Assembly (NCBI GenBank): GCA_949775045.1
Contig: OX459097.1
Span: 5,845,685-5,909,684, forward strand
DNA length: 64,000 bases
DNA from: Metridium senile
Taxonomy: Eukaryota > Cnidaria > Anthozoa > Actiniaria > Metridiidae
Reading direction: 5' to 3'
A program made the translations under genes and the position numbers. Of this stretch, positions 1 to 11,500 are shown in pieces. The number at the start of each line of letters is the position of its first letter. Position 1 is the first letter of the stretch. The notes under the pieces were generated by a model. The model was not told where the DNA came from. It did no database searches and worked only from the letters and a program-made list of their open reading frames with translations.

Positions 1-298
1 AGACATTCCTTCTATCTTCTTCTAGTTGATTGACTCTAGCTTTTCTTTCACTTCTAAAACCATGACCATCTGCAGATATAAAGTTCAAACAAACATTCAA
101 ATCTAATTATAGAAGTTCATCACCTAAAAGAAAGAAAGAGCCACAGAATCAAAGTTCTCTTGTCGCCAATCTAACAGAGCCAAACTGCTGATCACTGGCT
201 GAGTATTAAATTAGTATTGTTTTTTTTCTCACCCCAAAGCTATGTTTCTCATAAAACTCTTTACATATATATGTACTACATAACTATTTCAAAGTACT

Positions 299-377
299 GA
301 TAGGTAATATAATGAAATTTGTAACACCGTAAAAGATGTTTTAGGGCCGTGTTACAAATTTCATTATATCACCTATC
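299..377. repeat. short foldback element
   Basis: The arms GATAGGTAATATAATGAAAT and its inverted partner at the right end pair around a short GC-richer loop. A diverged one-arm relative (AATAGAATGAAATTGGTAAC) lies at about 3143, so this is a dispersed family rather than a local hairpin. It sits in the part of the TMEM237-like gene after its last visible exon. Confidence 0.6.
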
Positions 378-451
378 GTTTATATCAAACACTGACGCAG
401 CCTATACTAGTTTACATGTACTCGCTAGTTTCCATTTATATTTGAAAGTAC

Positions 452-3400
452 CTCTAGTTTGTATAAAGACTACATCTAAGGGTTGACTGGGAAGTGTCTG
501 GGATATGGCTGGGTTTGGTGGTAGAACATGATCATCAGCAACAATGTCTTCTTTATCCACTTTGAAAGTATCTACCATTGAAACTGCAAATGACAAACAA
601 AAAATCATGTTAGATTTGCTTTATAACAGCTTGGTTAGAAACATTTTATAAAGTGATTTTTTTGAATTCTTCTGAAACTTGGTAATGTGAACCTGTTGAA
701 TGGACGAAGAGACTGATGAAGAAATAAAAGTGTGAAGAAAGTCCAGCAAGAAAGAAAGAAATAGTCCTTTTTACAGTTCCGTTTAGTGACCATGACTGAT
801 TGTTCCAAGTCGAGGTTCCAGTTGCTGCGCATGATAAATTATAGTTTTGCTATGCGCAGCAACTCCAAACCTCGACTTGACACTATTATTCATGGTCACT
901 GAATGGAACTGTGAAAAGGATTATTGATTACTCATTTGCATAATGAATGAACAAAGAAATTAATTAAGTAAATAAGTCAGTAAGTAGGGCAGGAAGAAAG
1001 GAATGCAGGAGTGAATATCAGAGAGTAAATGAACATGCTGTAATGTTATACACAATACAAACCCAACCTACCTTCTCCATCCATATCAGCATTATAATTT
1101 TCCTCTTCTCCTGAAGTACCATTCTGTTGTCTGAAATATTGCAAAAAGTTATTTAACTGAAATAATATCCTGCATAGTGGCTCTCTAGGGGACTGGGGGA
1201 GAGAGAAAGGAGGTTCCTGCCTTTCATCTCCCCTTCCCCTCTCCCCAATCCCCTAAGAGCCGCTATGAAGGCTACTGAAATAATTATCAAGAAATCCATG
1301 ATCTGCCATGCATATAAAGTAAATAAATCATGTTCATAGACCTAATCAACTAATTTTGTGTTACTATGTACGTTTCCAACCACTTCAAAACCACTGGGAA
1401 TAAAAACTTTTGTCCCAAAAATTTTCCATGTGATATTGAAATACATTGATAAGACAAAGAATCTTATTCCCAAACGATTTGAATTGGGTGGAAACATGCA
1501 TAGCAATTTGGTCTATTCCATGTAATATAAAATACCTATGTTAGACATAACATAGGACAATATGTTAATCTGATTAACAAAGAATAATTTACATCCATCT
1601 CATTTACAATTCAAAAAATTTATGTTTGTTCTTCACTCCTGTTAAAGACCTTAGTGCTAAAGGTCGAAACCTCAACTTAAAAAATAAAAGCCAGAGAACA
1701 TCAAAATTCTACTATGTACAATCCTGGTTTCACCTCCATATTTAAACATAAAATACCTAGTTGTGATTCTTTTAGTTTTGTGTTTTCTGGGCCTTGGTCT
1801 TTTGGCTTGTTCTGCAGGTTCACCGTGACCATGATCATCCATTTCATTATCCATAAAATCTTTAGAACCTAAAAGGATCAATGCTCAATCAATTAATAAT
1901 TGCTATTTCACTGTGTACATATACACCCATTTCAAAAATCGTTGTTACAATCAAAGGTACAGTCCACACTCTGAAGCCTGCAAAGGATGTCGGTATTTAA
2001 ATTCTTCTCTTGTTATCGATGCATTCATAGTATTTTGTATTTGTATTTGTATTTTGGTTGTATGTGTTTGTGTTATATAACCATAACAAGTTGTTGCAGT
2101 GGTAGAATAATGAAACAAATATTTCTTGAAAATGTCTAATAAACCTCAAATTATGTTGATATTACTGACATCCTTAGCAGGCTTCACAGTGTGGACTGTA
2201 GCTTTTATTGCGACAACGATTATTGAAATAGGTGTATACTGGTAGACTTCCCTATATACCCCCTTTATATTACCCCCTAGTCTTCCAGTGATAGGTACCC
2301 CCCCCCCCCCCTTTTGCAGGGCCCCACACATGTAGATGTAGATAGGTCTACATGCATCCTGTTTTATATTCCTTTATTATAGTGGTAATCTTTGCATTGG
2401 GACTAGCAAATTTCAATTTGATTTTTTCTGATCTGTCAATCAGTTTGGAGGCGGAGCTTGTACGTCATTGGTTAATTTGATGTAAGCTCTGCCCTCAAAC
2501 TGATTGACAGATCAGAACAACCCAAAATCATTAATTTGCAATTTGCTAGTCGTGATGCATTGATTATGGCTGTAATAAATAGTTAAAACTGCAAAATGAT
2601 GTTTTGGATTTTTGTCATTTTCTCAGTTTTTACTCCTTTTTTTTTTGCTATTTGACTGTGATATTTGAATCTACTGAATAGACTGAATCTACTGTATAGA
2701 TTCCTTACCATGACCTCGTCTCCGTCTACTTCTTCTCCGAGTAGGACTCATATTTTCACCTTCTACCATATCTTCATCCTCCATATGATGAAGAACCTCA
2801 GCGCTGGCTGATCGTGGAGCATGTCTTGACCCTGTTGGTCTTTTGTGTCTCTTTTTATCAGGGATCTCTAGTGTGTGCATTTGGACACCCTCGTCTTCAT
2901 ATAGGTCTCCTGGAATTTCAATGGGATAGAGATGATATATTGATGAAATTATTAAAGGGTCTGAGCAGTAACACAAGTACAATGATTTTATGAGACCTGT
3001 AGTGAGATACTTTTGATATTTTTTACATGTCAAAAATATCAAAATATCAAAAGTATGATACTGTCCTTTAATATCCTGGCAAGCTTAATGAATGAAATCG
3101 ATAATCGATGATAATCGATATCAATCAATAGATATTAACAATAGGCAATAGAATGAAATTGGTAACACTGTAATCTAAAACGTAAACTTAATTTTACTGA
3201 CGTTTTGAGGTTCAGCCCCCATCGAAGTAAGAAAGATAGACTTAAGAGATTAATTTCCAATGATTGAATGTCATAGATTAAGTATGCTGGGTTTTAATAT
3301 AAGGAACAATTGAAATCGACTTAATTTTTGATTTCCGATGATTGATTGTCATAGATTAAGTTATCCTGGGTTATATAAATATAGGAAACAATTTTCGTAA

Positions 3401-4010
3401 ATATGTGTGATAATAATAAATAGTAAAGTACTGTATGACAGTCATATGTTTCTAAGAAAAGATCATAAACTCATAAGCAAACGAGAAAAGTTTTAAACTA
3501 CTTTTATACAAAAATTACTCTATGTAAACAACATTAATGATATACAGAAAACAGTTACAGTCTATTAATTACATTTGTAACTATGCTCTACTAGGTGAGC
3601 TTTGTTTCATCTCAAGAATCTGTTATTGTTTTTGATAACTTGTAATAAACTTGTAATATTTATTTCATACTCACACAACAAAAATTCCAACAACAATAAC
3701 TACAAATTGTCCTCATACCATTTTCAGTTCTTGATCTTCTACGAGTCCTCCTGCCTCTCTCCCTACTTCTTGATGATCGCTCCATCCCATGAGCCAAACC
3801 CGAGCTTCCCTCTGCGGAGCCGTTGATTTTCTCAGCGTCCCCCATATCATGTAGAGGAACACGTTCAGGCATTGAGCTAGGAGACTCTACGCTTTCATTG
3901 TGATCTTCAAAATCTCTGGATATTCTTTTTTTTCTTCGTCGTTGTCTTTCTCGATCTCGTCCAGTCGATCCTGTAGTCCCTATGGGAGGAAGACGCTCCG
4001 ATTGAAGCAT
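452..4010 (-). CDS. TMEM237-like protein, N-terminal part (5 exons, 3' end off the window)
   Basis: Five exons chain in consistent phase: 4010-3719, 2909-2709, 1868-1757, 1130-1072 and 583-452, giving 265 codons plus one base. All introns are GT-AG. The product starts at Met (4010) and is hydrophilic, with alternating basic clusters (RQRRRKKR, RRRSRRRRG, KRPRPRKHKTKR) and acidic Ser-rich stretches. It ends with DKEDIVADD...ISQTLPSQP...VVFIQTR. That layout resembles the cytosolic N-terminus of TMEM237: KKKK-type clusters, then an EDEDIITDE-like acidic segment, an ISQP motif and a VFVE motif before the membrane helices. TMEM237 is a tetraspan protein of the ciliary transition zone, mutated in Joubert syndrome 14 in humans. 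The membrane exons would lie left of base 452 and are not seen. Exon tracing is firm; the family name rests on remembered motifs and is moderate. The alternative is an unrelated basic low-complexity protein. Confidence 0.55.
764..925. repeat. foldback made of two inverted SINE-body copies
   Basis: The left arm carries CAGTTCCGTTTAGTGACCAT, CGAGGTTCCAGTTGCTGCGC and related blocks. The right arm repeats them inverted (GCGCAGCAACTCCAAACCTC, then ATGGTCACTGAATGGAACTG). The same blocks occur once, non-inverted, in the tRNA-headed SINE at 24017-24175. The element lies in the last visible intron of the TMEM237-like gene. It probably arose by inverted duplication of a SINE body that lost its tRNA head, which is inference. 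Confidence 0.65.
1172..1268. repeat. foldback with purine/pyrimidine loop
   Basis: Arms GCATAGTGGCTCTCTAGGGG and CCCCTAAGAGCCGCTATGAA are complementary and enclose a strand-asymmetric G/A then C/T core. It is about 97 bp, in a TMEM237-like intron, with no coding potential. Confidence 0.55.
1919..2237. mobile_element. MITE, family A (TATACACCTATTTCA termini), copy 1
   Basis: Both ends match the inverted consensus TATACACCYATTTCAAAAA followed by CGTTGT. The inner arms CAGTCCACACTCTGAAGCCT and its inverted partner pair closely. The loop holds an imperfect TATTTG repeat near 2030. Four further copies share these ends but have unrelated cores (6383-6721, 6719-6985 and 36519-36807). It is non-autonomous, with no transposase reading frame. 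The flanking target duplication is probably TA or TATA. Confidence 0.7.
2298..2311. repeat. poly-C run
   Basis: Fourteen consecutive C residues directly beside MITE copy 1. Homopolymers of this length are prone to sequencing and replication slippage, so the exact length is uncertain. Confidence 0.9.
2400..2552. repeat. foldback element
   Basis: Left arm GGACTAGCAAATTTCAATTT, then TCTGATCTGTCAATCAGTTT, is mirrored at the right end by AAACTGATTGACAGATCAGA and AATTTGCAATTTGCTAGTC. The core GGCGGAGCTTGTACGTCATT also pairs with its partner. It is a MITE-like hairpin in a TMEM237-like intron, of unassigned superfamily. Confidence 0.65.
3139..3240 (+). repeat. dispersed repeat fragment with GACGTTTTGAGG tail
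   Basis: It begins with an arm related to the 299-377 foldback and continues into TTTTACTGACGTTTTGAGGT and a CCATCGAAGTAAGAAAGATA-like tail. A diverged relative of the tail is at 38150-38320 (TTTTTGAGCGTTAGCCCTTC). Such tails are common as dispersed repeats in invertebrate genomes. It is flanked on the right by two imperfect copies of GATTGTCATAGATTAAG (about 3263 and 3345). Confidence 0.4.
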
Positions 4011-6382
4011 GATTGCTTGCGAAAATGTTGCCGAAAGTGAGCAAAGAAAGCTCTTTTAGACGATGATAATCTTGGAGTTAAAGATGAACAGTGTGTAAAA
4101 GATTTATATATGAATAAATTAACGGTTTTAAGCGTTGTTTTTGTTCAACAGTGGCTCCTTGTTAATCCAGATAAAAACAGAATTTGTTTGACAATTATTT
4201 GATCTCAGTTTCCCTCTACTGTTGAAAACACAGGAAACCCAAACAGTATCCTAGCTTTTTTTCCTCTTTAATTTCTTTGCTTGTTTTCGTACACTAGAAA
4301 AAATAAATATATTCAACAAATCTTTGAACAAATTACCTAATATTTTATATTGAAAAAATACGTATATATGCGTATATGTTTTATTTTACAAATTTTGTTT
4401 GGGTTTCCTGTGGTTCTGACTTGGCGCCCTTTCCACAGGAAGCCCAATCAAAATGATATGCCACACTTGTGCAAGCACGTGGTTTATTTCGGCCAATCAG
4501 AACGCGCTAAATTTCGCGGTGATGGAGCACTTATTTCGAGAAAGTATTTTTCAAGTATACAAAAGAACGACTCATAAATCGGATCAAAATTGAAAATGTT
4601 TTAAAAATTAAAAGATCAAACATGTAATCAGAAACTAAACTCTTAGTCTATGGAGGCTCAAACCAGATAAGTAATCAATTCATGTTTAATTCGTCAATCG
4701 AACTCAGTGTTATGCAAATTGAAGAGACACAAACGAACGACTAAACATACAGACAAAAGAACTGTTCGTGTGCACTTCAGTAACAAAGTTATTAAATCAA
4801 ACACACATCAAATTAAAGATGATAAATAATTGAAGAAAAAACGTCCATCGAACCCGATCGAACCTCCTACCGTTTTCAAGATATACGCTTTCAAAGAAGG
4901 AATAAACAATTTTTGTTATGGCGCTGTACACATTGCGTTACGCGATCTCTTCGCCTATCTAAATATTCAAACATGTATTATTTTGGGCTAGACTTTTTTC
5001 ACTAAGGCTTCAAAGAATATATTTATCTATTTGAAAGATTTTAAGAGCATACATTAAAGTTTTCGGATCCCCTGAAGGTCCTGAAGATATTCAGTCATGT
5101 CACGGCGCTTTCTAGAAATCTGTGGTTTTGGGCTTCCTGTGTAACGGCTCGTTCGAAGTTCAACTGATGGATAACGTTCAAAGTTGTCCCGTTTGAAATC
5201 TTTTCTTTAGTTAGTAATAAATTACTTTTTCGAAAATAAGAGATTATGAGTTTAGGAAGGTTTATGTGTGGTTTTCTTAGGTTTTTGGGGCCATTCAAGG
5301 AGGTCTTGAGAATGGTGAATTTTAGCAGTCATCTCAGTGTCACAATTAAGTTACATCAATTCAGTGACCTAAAAAGCTCACAGCTTGTTAAATGAAGGAA
5401 TTAAATCAAACCTATGTAATATAAGGATAGTTCTTAGATTTGGAAGCACAACTACTCTCTCTCATCGCAAAAATATCGTTTTATTTTGATTTGGAAAGTT
5501 TAATGGGAGCTCTTCTCATCACGACGGTTGGACCTCGACTGAATAAATTTAGATTTTGACCCATGATGCACTGCGATGATTGCTCAACCTCCTCTGCCAC
5601 ACTTCTAAACACTCGTGATGACAACATGCGGTTGTATATGAAATTTACACATGAATTGATATCAAAATGGACGAAAATGACAAAAAAGTAAGTTTTATTA
5701 CCTTTATTGATATTTTTATAACTGCAAAGCTCAGAACACTGCATAAATCAGTTTATTTTTGTAGCTGTTGACGTTAATTTCGGTTCAATATTTTATCAGT
5801 CTGCTTCATATGTGCCGGGGCTTTTTTTATAAAATATGGTGTTTATTAGAGTGCAAATATATCTGAAGATCAATTACGTTTGATACTTGTGTAAAGTCTG
5901 ACTTGTGTAGCTATAAGAACCATACATATTTAATCTTACTTGGGGATTGTACTCCCTTTATTTGTAAGGGTTGAAAATATTCCATGTGCATACTTTTTAG
6001 GGTCATTTTAGGGTTCTTGCTCAAAAGTCAATCACATAACATGACTTTGTAAGATTAGCTGCCAAGAAACACGGTTTTGACAGTTTTCTTAATTTATGCA
6101 TAATTTTTAGGGGTCATTTGCGAGACATCAAAACATCATCTTGCAATTTTAAAAGTTTATTAATAAAGGCACTATAAAACGGCAGGAGTGCATGTCTATA
6201 TTCTGTGATATAAACATGCTGGGAGCTGTAGAGCAAGAGAGGGAGCTGTAAAACAGGAGCCGAGCAGTTATAAAAAACATGAGGTGTAGCCTATTGTTTT
6301 TTTGACTTGTCAAGTGCTCTACAACTCTTATATCTACAGCTCCCAGAGTAGTTATATGACAGTAATGGCAGTATATGACAGT
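4011..6382. other. region without a supported gene
   Basis: This holds the 5' flank of the TMEM237-like gene and AT-rich sequence with no convincing exon chain. A 14-bp inverted pair (CAGGAAACCCAAAC at about 4230, GTTTGGGTTTCCTG at about 4399) is present. Small divergent ATG-starting frames at 5627 (minus, 48 codons) and 5667 (plus, seven codons followed by a GTAAGT donor) could mark a bidirectional start, but no partner exon was found for either. Confidence 0.5.
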
Positions 6383-6721
6383 ATATACACCTATTTCAAA
6401 AAAACATTGTCAGAAGGAATCTAAATCTGCAATCTGAAATAGGTGTACACCTATTTCAAAAAACGTTGTCAGAAGGAGATCTGAATCTGCAATCTGAGAC
6501 CGAAATGAATTGTGGGGTACGGCAGTTAATTTTTTCTCATTGCATGCGCTTTCTGGGTTCGATATGGCGACGGTAAATATATATCTGAAGGTGCTAAGCG
6601 CAAAAAAAAACAGGGCCATGGCCAGACCTAGTTTTTGCAGTACGCAATTTTCCTGAATTCCTTTCGGTCCCAGATTACAGATTGCAGATCGCCTTCTGAC
6701 AACTTTTTTTAAATAGGTGTA
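6383..6721. mobile_element. MITE, family A, copy 2 with a partial left-end duplication
   Basis: A truncated left end (6383-6445: terminus plus CAGAAGGAATCTAAATCTGC) is immediately followed by a full left end (ACACCTATTTCAAAAAACGT, AGAAGGAGATCTGAATCTGC). The matching right end is at 6664-6721 (CAGATTGCAGATCGCCTTCT, then AAATAGGTGTATA). The core differs from that of the other family A copies. Its right terminus overlaps the left terminus of copy 3, so the two elements are head-to-tail neighbours. Confidence 0.65.
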
Positions 6722-6985
6722 TACACCTATTTCAATTAACGTTGTCCATCTGGAATGGTTGATCTGAGACCGATTGGAATTGTGGGAGCTCGTTAAACTG
6801 CAAATGCACTATTATAATCACCCTTGAATATTAATGTTTACTTCTAAAATACTGTTATCTGTAAATCAACACCATACAAGTGTGATTAAAACAACGTATT
6901 TGAAATTTAACGAGCTCCCACAATTCCTATCGGTCTCAGATCAACCATTCCAGATGGACAACGTTAATTGAAATAGGTGTATATA
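6719..6985. mobile_element. MITE, family A, copy 3
   Basis: Left TATACACCTATTTCAATTAA, CGTTGTCCATCTGGAATGG; right mirrored as CCATTCCAGATGGACAACGT, TAATTGAAATAGGTGTATA. The arms are almost perfect for about 80 bp (through GAATTGTGGGAGCTCGTTAA), which suggests this is the youngest copy in the window. The core is short, AT-rich and non-coding. Confidence 0.7.
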
Positions 6986-7611
6986 CACAAGCAGATGTTT
7001 TACATTGCTTTCATAAAATATCGTTGACATTTTTTAATGTGCGTCTGTCCTAAACATGGTAGCTGCCAATTAGAGCACAATTTGTATCTCAAATATTTCA
7101 TATATGAATGAATATATCTTAGCATCACTGGAAGTGATCCCGAAATAGTTAAACTAATCTCTGTTCTATATTTGCATCTGTTCATTTACAAAAACTAAAG
7201 TTAAAAACTTTTTTTCCTCTACATACTGACGCAACCAACCCACACTATCCAATCTGGGAATCGCACCCAGTCTTCAAGACAGCTACAAGAAGTAGTAGTC
7301 AAGTGTGCTCTTTTACACTAACTAGATCTAATGGTGGGTTGGAGCCAGCTATAGCACACCATTGTAAAGTAAACTAAGGAAATGAAATTGCATTCAACAT
7401 ATTCATAGTGATTTAGAGAATATTATTTTAAAAAGACGGCCTCCAACCTCCCCTTCCAGCCGCCCCTTACCGCACAACTTGTTAAAGTAATTTTAAGTTC
7501 AATATGATATCATTCAATAGTTCAATATGATATCATTCAATATTTTTAAGTTTTAAGGTTCAAGTCTCAAGATTAAAAAGTATTTCAGGTTTATGTTTTT
7601 TTACATTTTAA
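6986..7611. other. no gene seen
   Basis: AT-rich sequence between the MITE pair and the first satellite. It contains a short direct repeat (TTCAATATGATATCATTCAA at about 7499) and nothing else I can support. Confidence 0.5.
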
Positions 7612-8590
7612 AAGGTTCGCCCATTTGCCCATCACATTGTCTGCTGACTATGTCACCCCACAGTTGCTTCTAGTCAGGACACATTTGCCAATGACTGTTC
7701 TGCTGACTATGTCACCCCACAGTTGCTTCTAGTCAGGACACATTTGCCTATGACTGTGTCTGCTGACTATGTCACCCCACAGTTGCTTCTAGTCAGGACA
7801 CATTTGCCCATGACTGTGTCTGCTGACTATGTCACCCCACAGTTGCTTCTAGTCTGACACATTTGCCCATGACTGTGTCTGCTGACTATGTCACCCCACA
7901 GTTGCTTCTAGTCAGGACACATTTGCCTATGACTGTGTCTGCTGACTATGTCACCCCACAGTTGCTTCTAGTCAGGACACATTTGCCCATGACTGTGTCT
8001 GCTGACTATGTCACCCCACAGTTGCTTCTAGTCTGACACATTTGCCCATGACTGTGTCTGCTGACTATGTCACCCCACAGTTGCTTCTAGTCAGGACACA
8101 TTTGCCTATGACTGTGTCTGCTGACTATGTCACCCCACAGTTGCTTCTAGTCAGGACACATTTGCCCATGACTGTGTCTGCTGACTATGTCACCCCACAG
8201 TTGCTTCTAGTCAGGACACATTTGCCCATCACATTCAGTGTCTGCTGACTATGTCACCCCACAGTTGCTTCTAGTCAGGACACATTTGCCCATCACATTC
8301 AGTGTCTCCTGACTATGTCACCCCACAGTTGCTTCTAATCAGGACACATTTGCCCATCACATTCAGTGTCTCCTGACTATGTCACCCCACAGTTGCTTCT
8401 AGTCAGGACACATTTGCCCATCACATTCAGTGTCTCCTGACTATGTCACCCCACAGTTGCTTCTAATCAGGACACATTTGCCCATCACATTCAGTGTCTG
8501 CTGACTATGTCACCCCACAGTTGCTTCTAGTCAGGGCACATTTCCCCATCACATTCAGTGTCTGCTGACTATGTCACACCACATAACCAG
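7612..8590. repeat. minisatellite, about 60-bp unit, about 16 copies
   Basis: Units centre on GCTGACTATGTCACCCCACA, GTTGCTTCTAGTCAGGACAC and ATTTGCCCATGACTGTGTCT. The first ten units are 59-60 bp. The last six change to a 62-63 bp variant in which the GACTGTGTC block becomes CACATTCAGTGTC, so the array is two subfamilies laid end to end. A 207-nt open frame across it comes only from unit length divisible by three. The array abuts the 70-bp array with a short hybrid junction at about 8580-8620. Confidence 0.9.
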
Positions 8591-8599
8591 CAACTGCTT

Positions 8600-11500
8600 C
8601 TCATATAATATTAATAATGCTGTCCTCATAATTTGGTACCAATCAATGGTACAAGGTCCAAAACAGCTAGCTTCTCATATAATAGTAATGCAGTCATCAT
8701 AATTTGGTACCAATCAATGGTACAATGTACAAAACAGCTAGCTTCTCATTTAATAGTATGCAGTCATCATAATTTGGTACCAATCAATGGTACATGGTCA
8801 AAACAGCTAGCTTCTGATATAATAGTAATGCAGTCATCATAATTTGGTACCAATCAATGGTACAAGGTCAAAACAGCTAGCTTCTCATTTAATAGTATGC
8901 AGTCATCATAATTTGGTACCAATCAATGGTACAATGTACAAAACAGCTATAAGCTTCATATAATAGTATGCAGTCATCATAATTTGGTACCAATCAATGG
9001 TACAATGTACAAAACAGCTATAAGCTTCATATAATAGTATGCAGTCATCATAATTTGGTACCAATCAATGGTACAATGTACAAAACAGCTATAAGCTTCA
9101 TATAATAGTATGCAGTCATCATAATTTGGTACCAATCAATGGTACAAGGTCCAAAACAGCTAGCTTCTCATTTAATAGTATGCAGTCATCATAATTTGGT
9201 ACCAATCAATGGTACAAGGTCCAAAACAGCTAGCTTCTCATATAATAGTAATGCAGTCATCATAATTTGGTACCAATCAATGGTACAATGTACAAAACAG
9301 CTATAAGCTTCATATAATAGTATGCAGTCATCATAATTTGGTACCAATCAATGGTACAATGTACAAAACAGCTATAAGCTTCATATAATAGTATGCAGTC
9401 ATCATAATTTGGTACCAATCAATGGTACAATGTACAAAACAGCTATAAGCTTCATATAATAGTATGCAGTCATCATAATTTGGTACCAATCAATGGTACA
9501 ATGTACAAAACAGCTATAAGCTTCATATAATAGTATGCAGTCATCATAATTTGGTACCAATCAATGGTACAATGTCAAAAACAGCTAGCTTCTCATATAA
9601 TATTAATGCAGTCATCATAATTTGGTACCAATCAATGGTACAATGTCAAAAACAGCTAGCTTCTAATATAATAGTAATGCTGTCATCATAATTTGGTACC
9701 AATCAATGGTACAAGGTCCAAAACAGCTAGCTTCTCATATAATAGTAATGACATCGACATAATTTAGTACCAATCAATGGTACAATGTACAAAACAGCTA
9801 TAAGCTTCATATAATAGGATGCAGTCATCATAATTTGGTACCAATCAATGGTACATGGTCAAAACAGCTAGCTTCTGATATAATGTACAAGGTCCAAAAC
9901 AGCTAGCTTCTCATATAATAGTAATGCAGTCATCATAATTTGGTACCAATCAATGGTACAATGTACAAAACAGCTACAAGCTTCATATAATAGGATGCAG
10001 TCATCATAATTTGGTACCAATCAATGGTACAATGTACAAAACAGCTATAAGCTTCATATAATAGTATGCAGTCATCATAATTTGGTAGCAATCAATGGTA
10101 CAATGTACAAAACAGCTATAAGCTTCATATAATAGTATGCAGTCATCATAATTTGGTACCAATCAATGGTACAATGTCAAAAACAGCTAGCTTCTCATAT
10201 AATATTAATGCAGTCATCATAATTTGGTACCAATCAATGGTACAATGTCAAAAACAGCTAGCTTCTCATTTAATAGTATGCAGTCATCATAATTTGGTAC
10301 CAATCAATGGTACAAGGTCCAAAACAGCTAGCTTCTCATATAATAGTAATGCAGTCATCATAATTTGGTACCAATCAATGGTACAATGTACAAAACAGCT
10401 ATAAGCTTCATATAATAGTATGCAGTCATCATAATGGTACAATGTACAAAACAGCTAGCTTCTCATTTAATAGTATGCAGTCATCATAATTTGGTACCAA
10501 TCAATGGTACAATGTACAAAACAGCTATAAGCTTCATATAATAGGATGCAGTCATCATAATTTGGTACCAATCAATGGTACATGGTCAAAACAGCTAGCT
10601 TCTGATATAATAGTAATGCAGTCATCATAATTTGGTACCAATCAATGGTACAATGTACAAAACAGCTAGCTTCTCATTTAATAGTATGCAGTCATCATAA
10701 TTTGGTACCAATCAATGGTACATGGTCAAAACAGCTAGCTTCTGATATAATAGTAATGCAGTCATCATAATTTGGTACCAATCAATGGTACAAGGTCAAA
10801 ACAGCTAGCTTCTCATTTAATAGTATGCAGTCATCATAATTTGGTACCAATCAATGGTACAATGTACAAAACAGCTATAAGCTTCATATAATAGTAATGC
10901 TGTCATCATAATTTGGTACCAATCAATGGTACAAGGTCCAAAACAGCTAGCTTCTCATTTAATAGTATGCAGTCATCATAATTTGGTACCAATCAATGGT
11001 ACAAGGTCCAAAACAGCTAGCTTCTCATATAATAGTATGCAGTCATCATAATTTGGTACCAATCAATGGTACATGGTCAAAACAGCTAGCTTCTGATATA
11101 ATAGTAATGCAGTCATCATAATTTGGTACCAAGTACAATGTCCAAAACAGCTAGCTTCTAATATAATAGTAATGCTGTCATCATAATTTGGTACCAATCA
11201 ATGGTACAAGGTCCAAAACAGCTAGCTTCTCATATAATAGTATGCAGTCATCATAATTTGGTACCAATCAATGGTACAATGTACAAAACAGCTATAAGCT
11301 TCATATAATAGTATGCAGTCATCATAATTTGGTACCAATCAATGGTACAAGGTCCAAAACAGCTAGCTTCTAATATAATAGTAATGCTGTCATCATAATT
11401 TGGTACCAATCAATGGTACAAGGTCCAAAACAGCTAGCTTCTAATATAATAGTAATGCTGTCATCATAATTTGGTACCAATCAATGGTACAAGGTCCAAA

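Noticed and set aside
4011..4200. RFX X-box upstream of the TMEM237-like gene
   Set aside because: Only a single GTTGCC half site (about 4027) is visible, without a paired half at correct spacing. Too weak to call.
5481..5687. Divergent small start sites: minus 48-codon frame from 5627 and plus MDENDKK|GTAAGT at 5667
   Set aside because: The short frames look plausible, but no acceptor with a matching phase and coding sequence was found on either side. Kept only as a remark.
7612..8590. CRISPR-like array
   Set aside because: Units are directly tandem without unique spacers, and the window is clearly eukaryotic.
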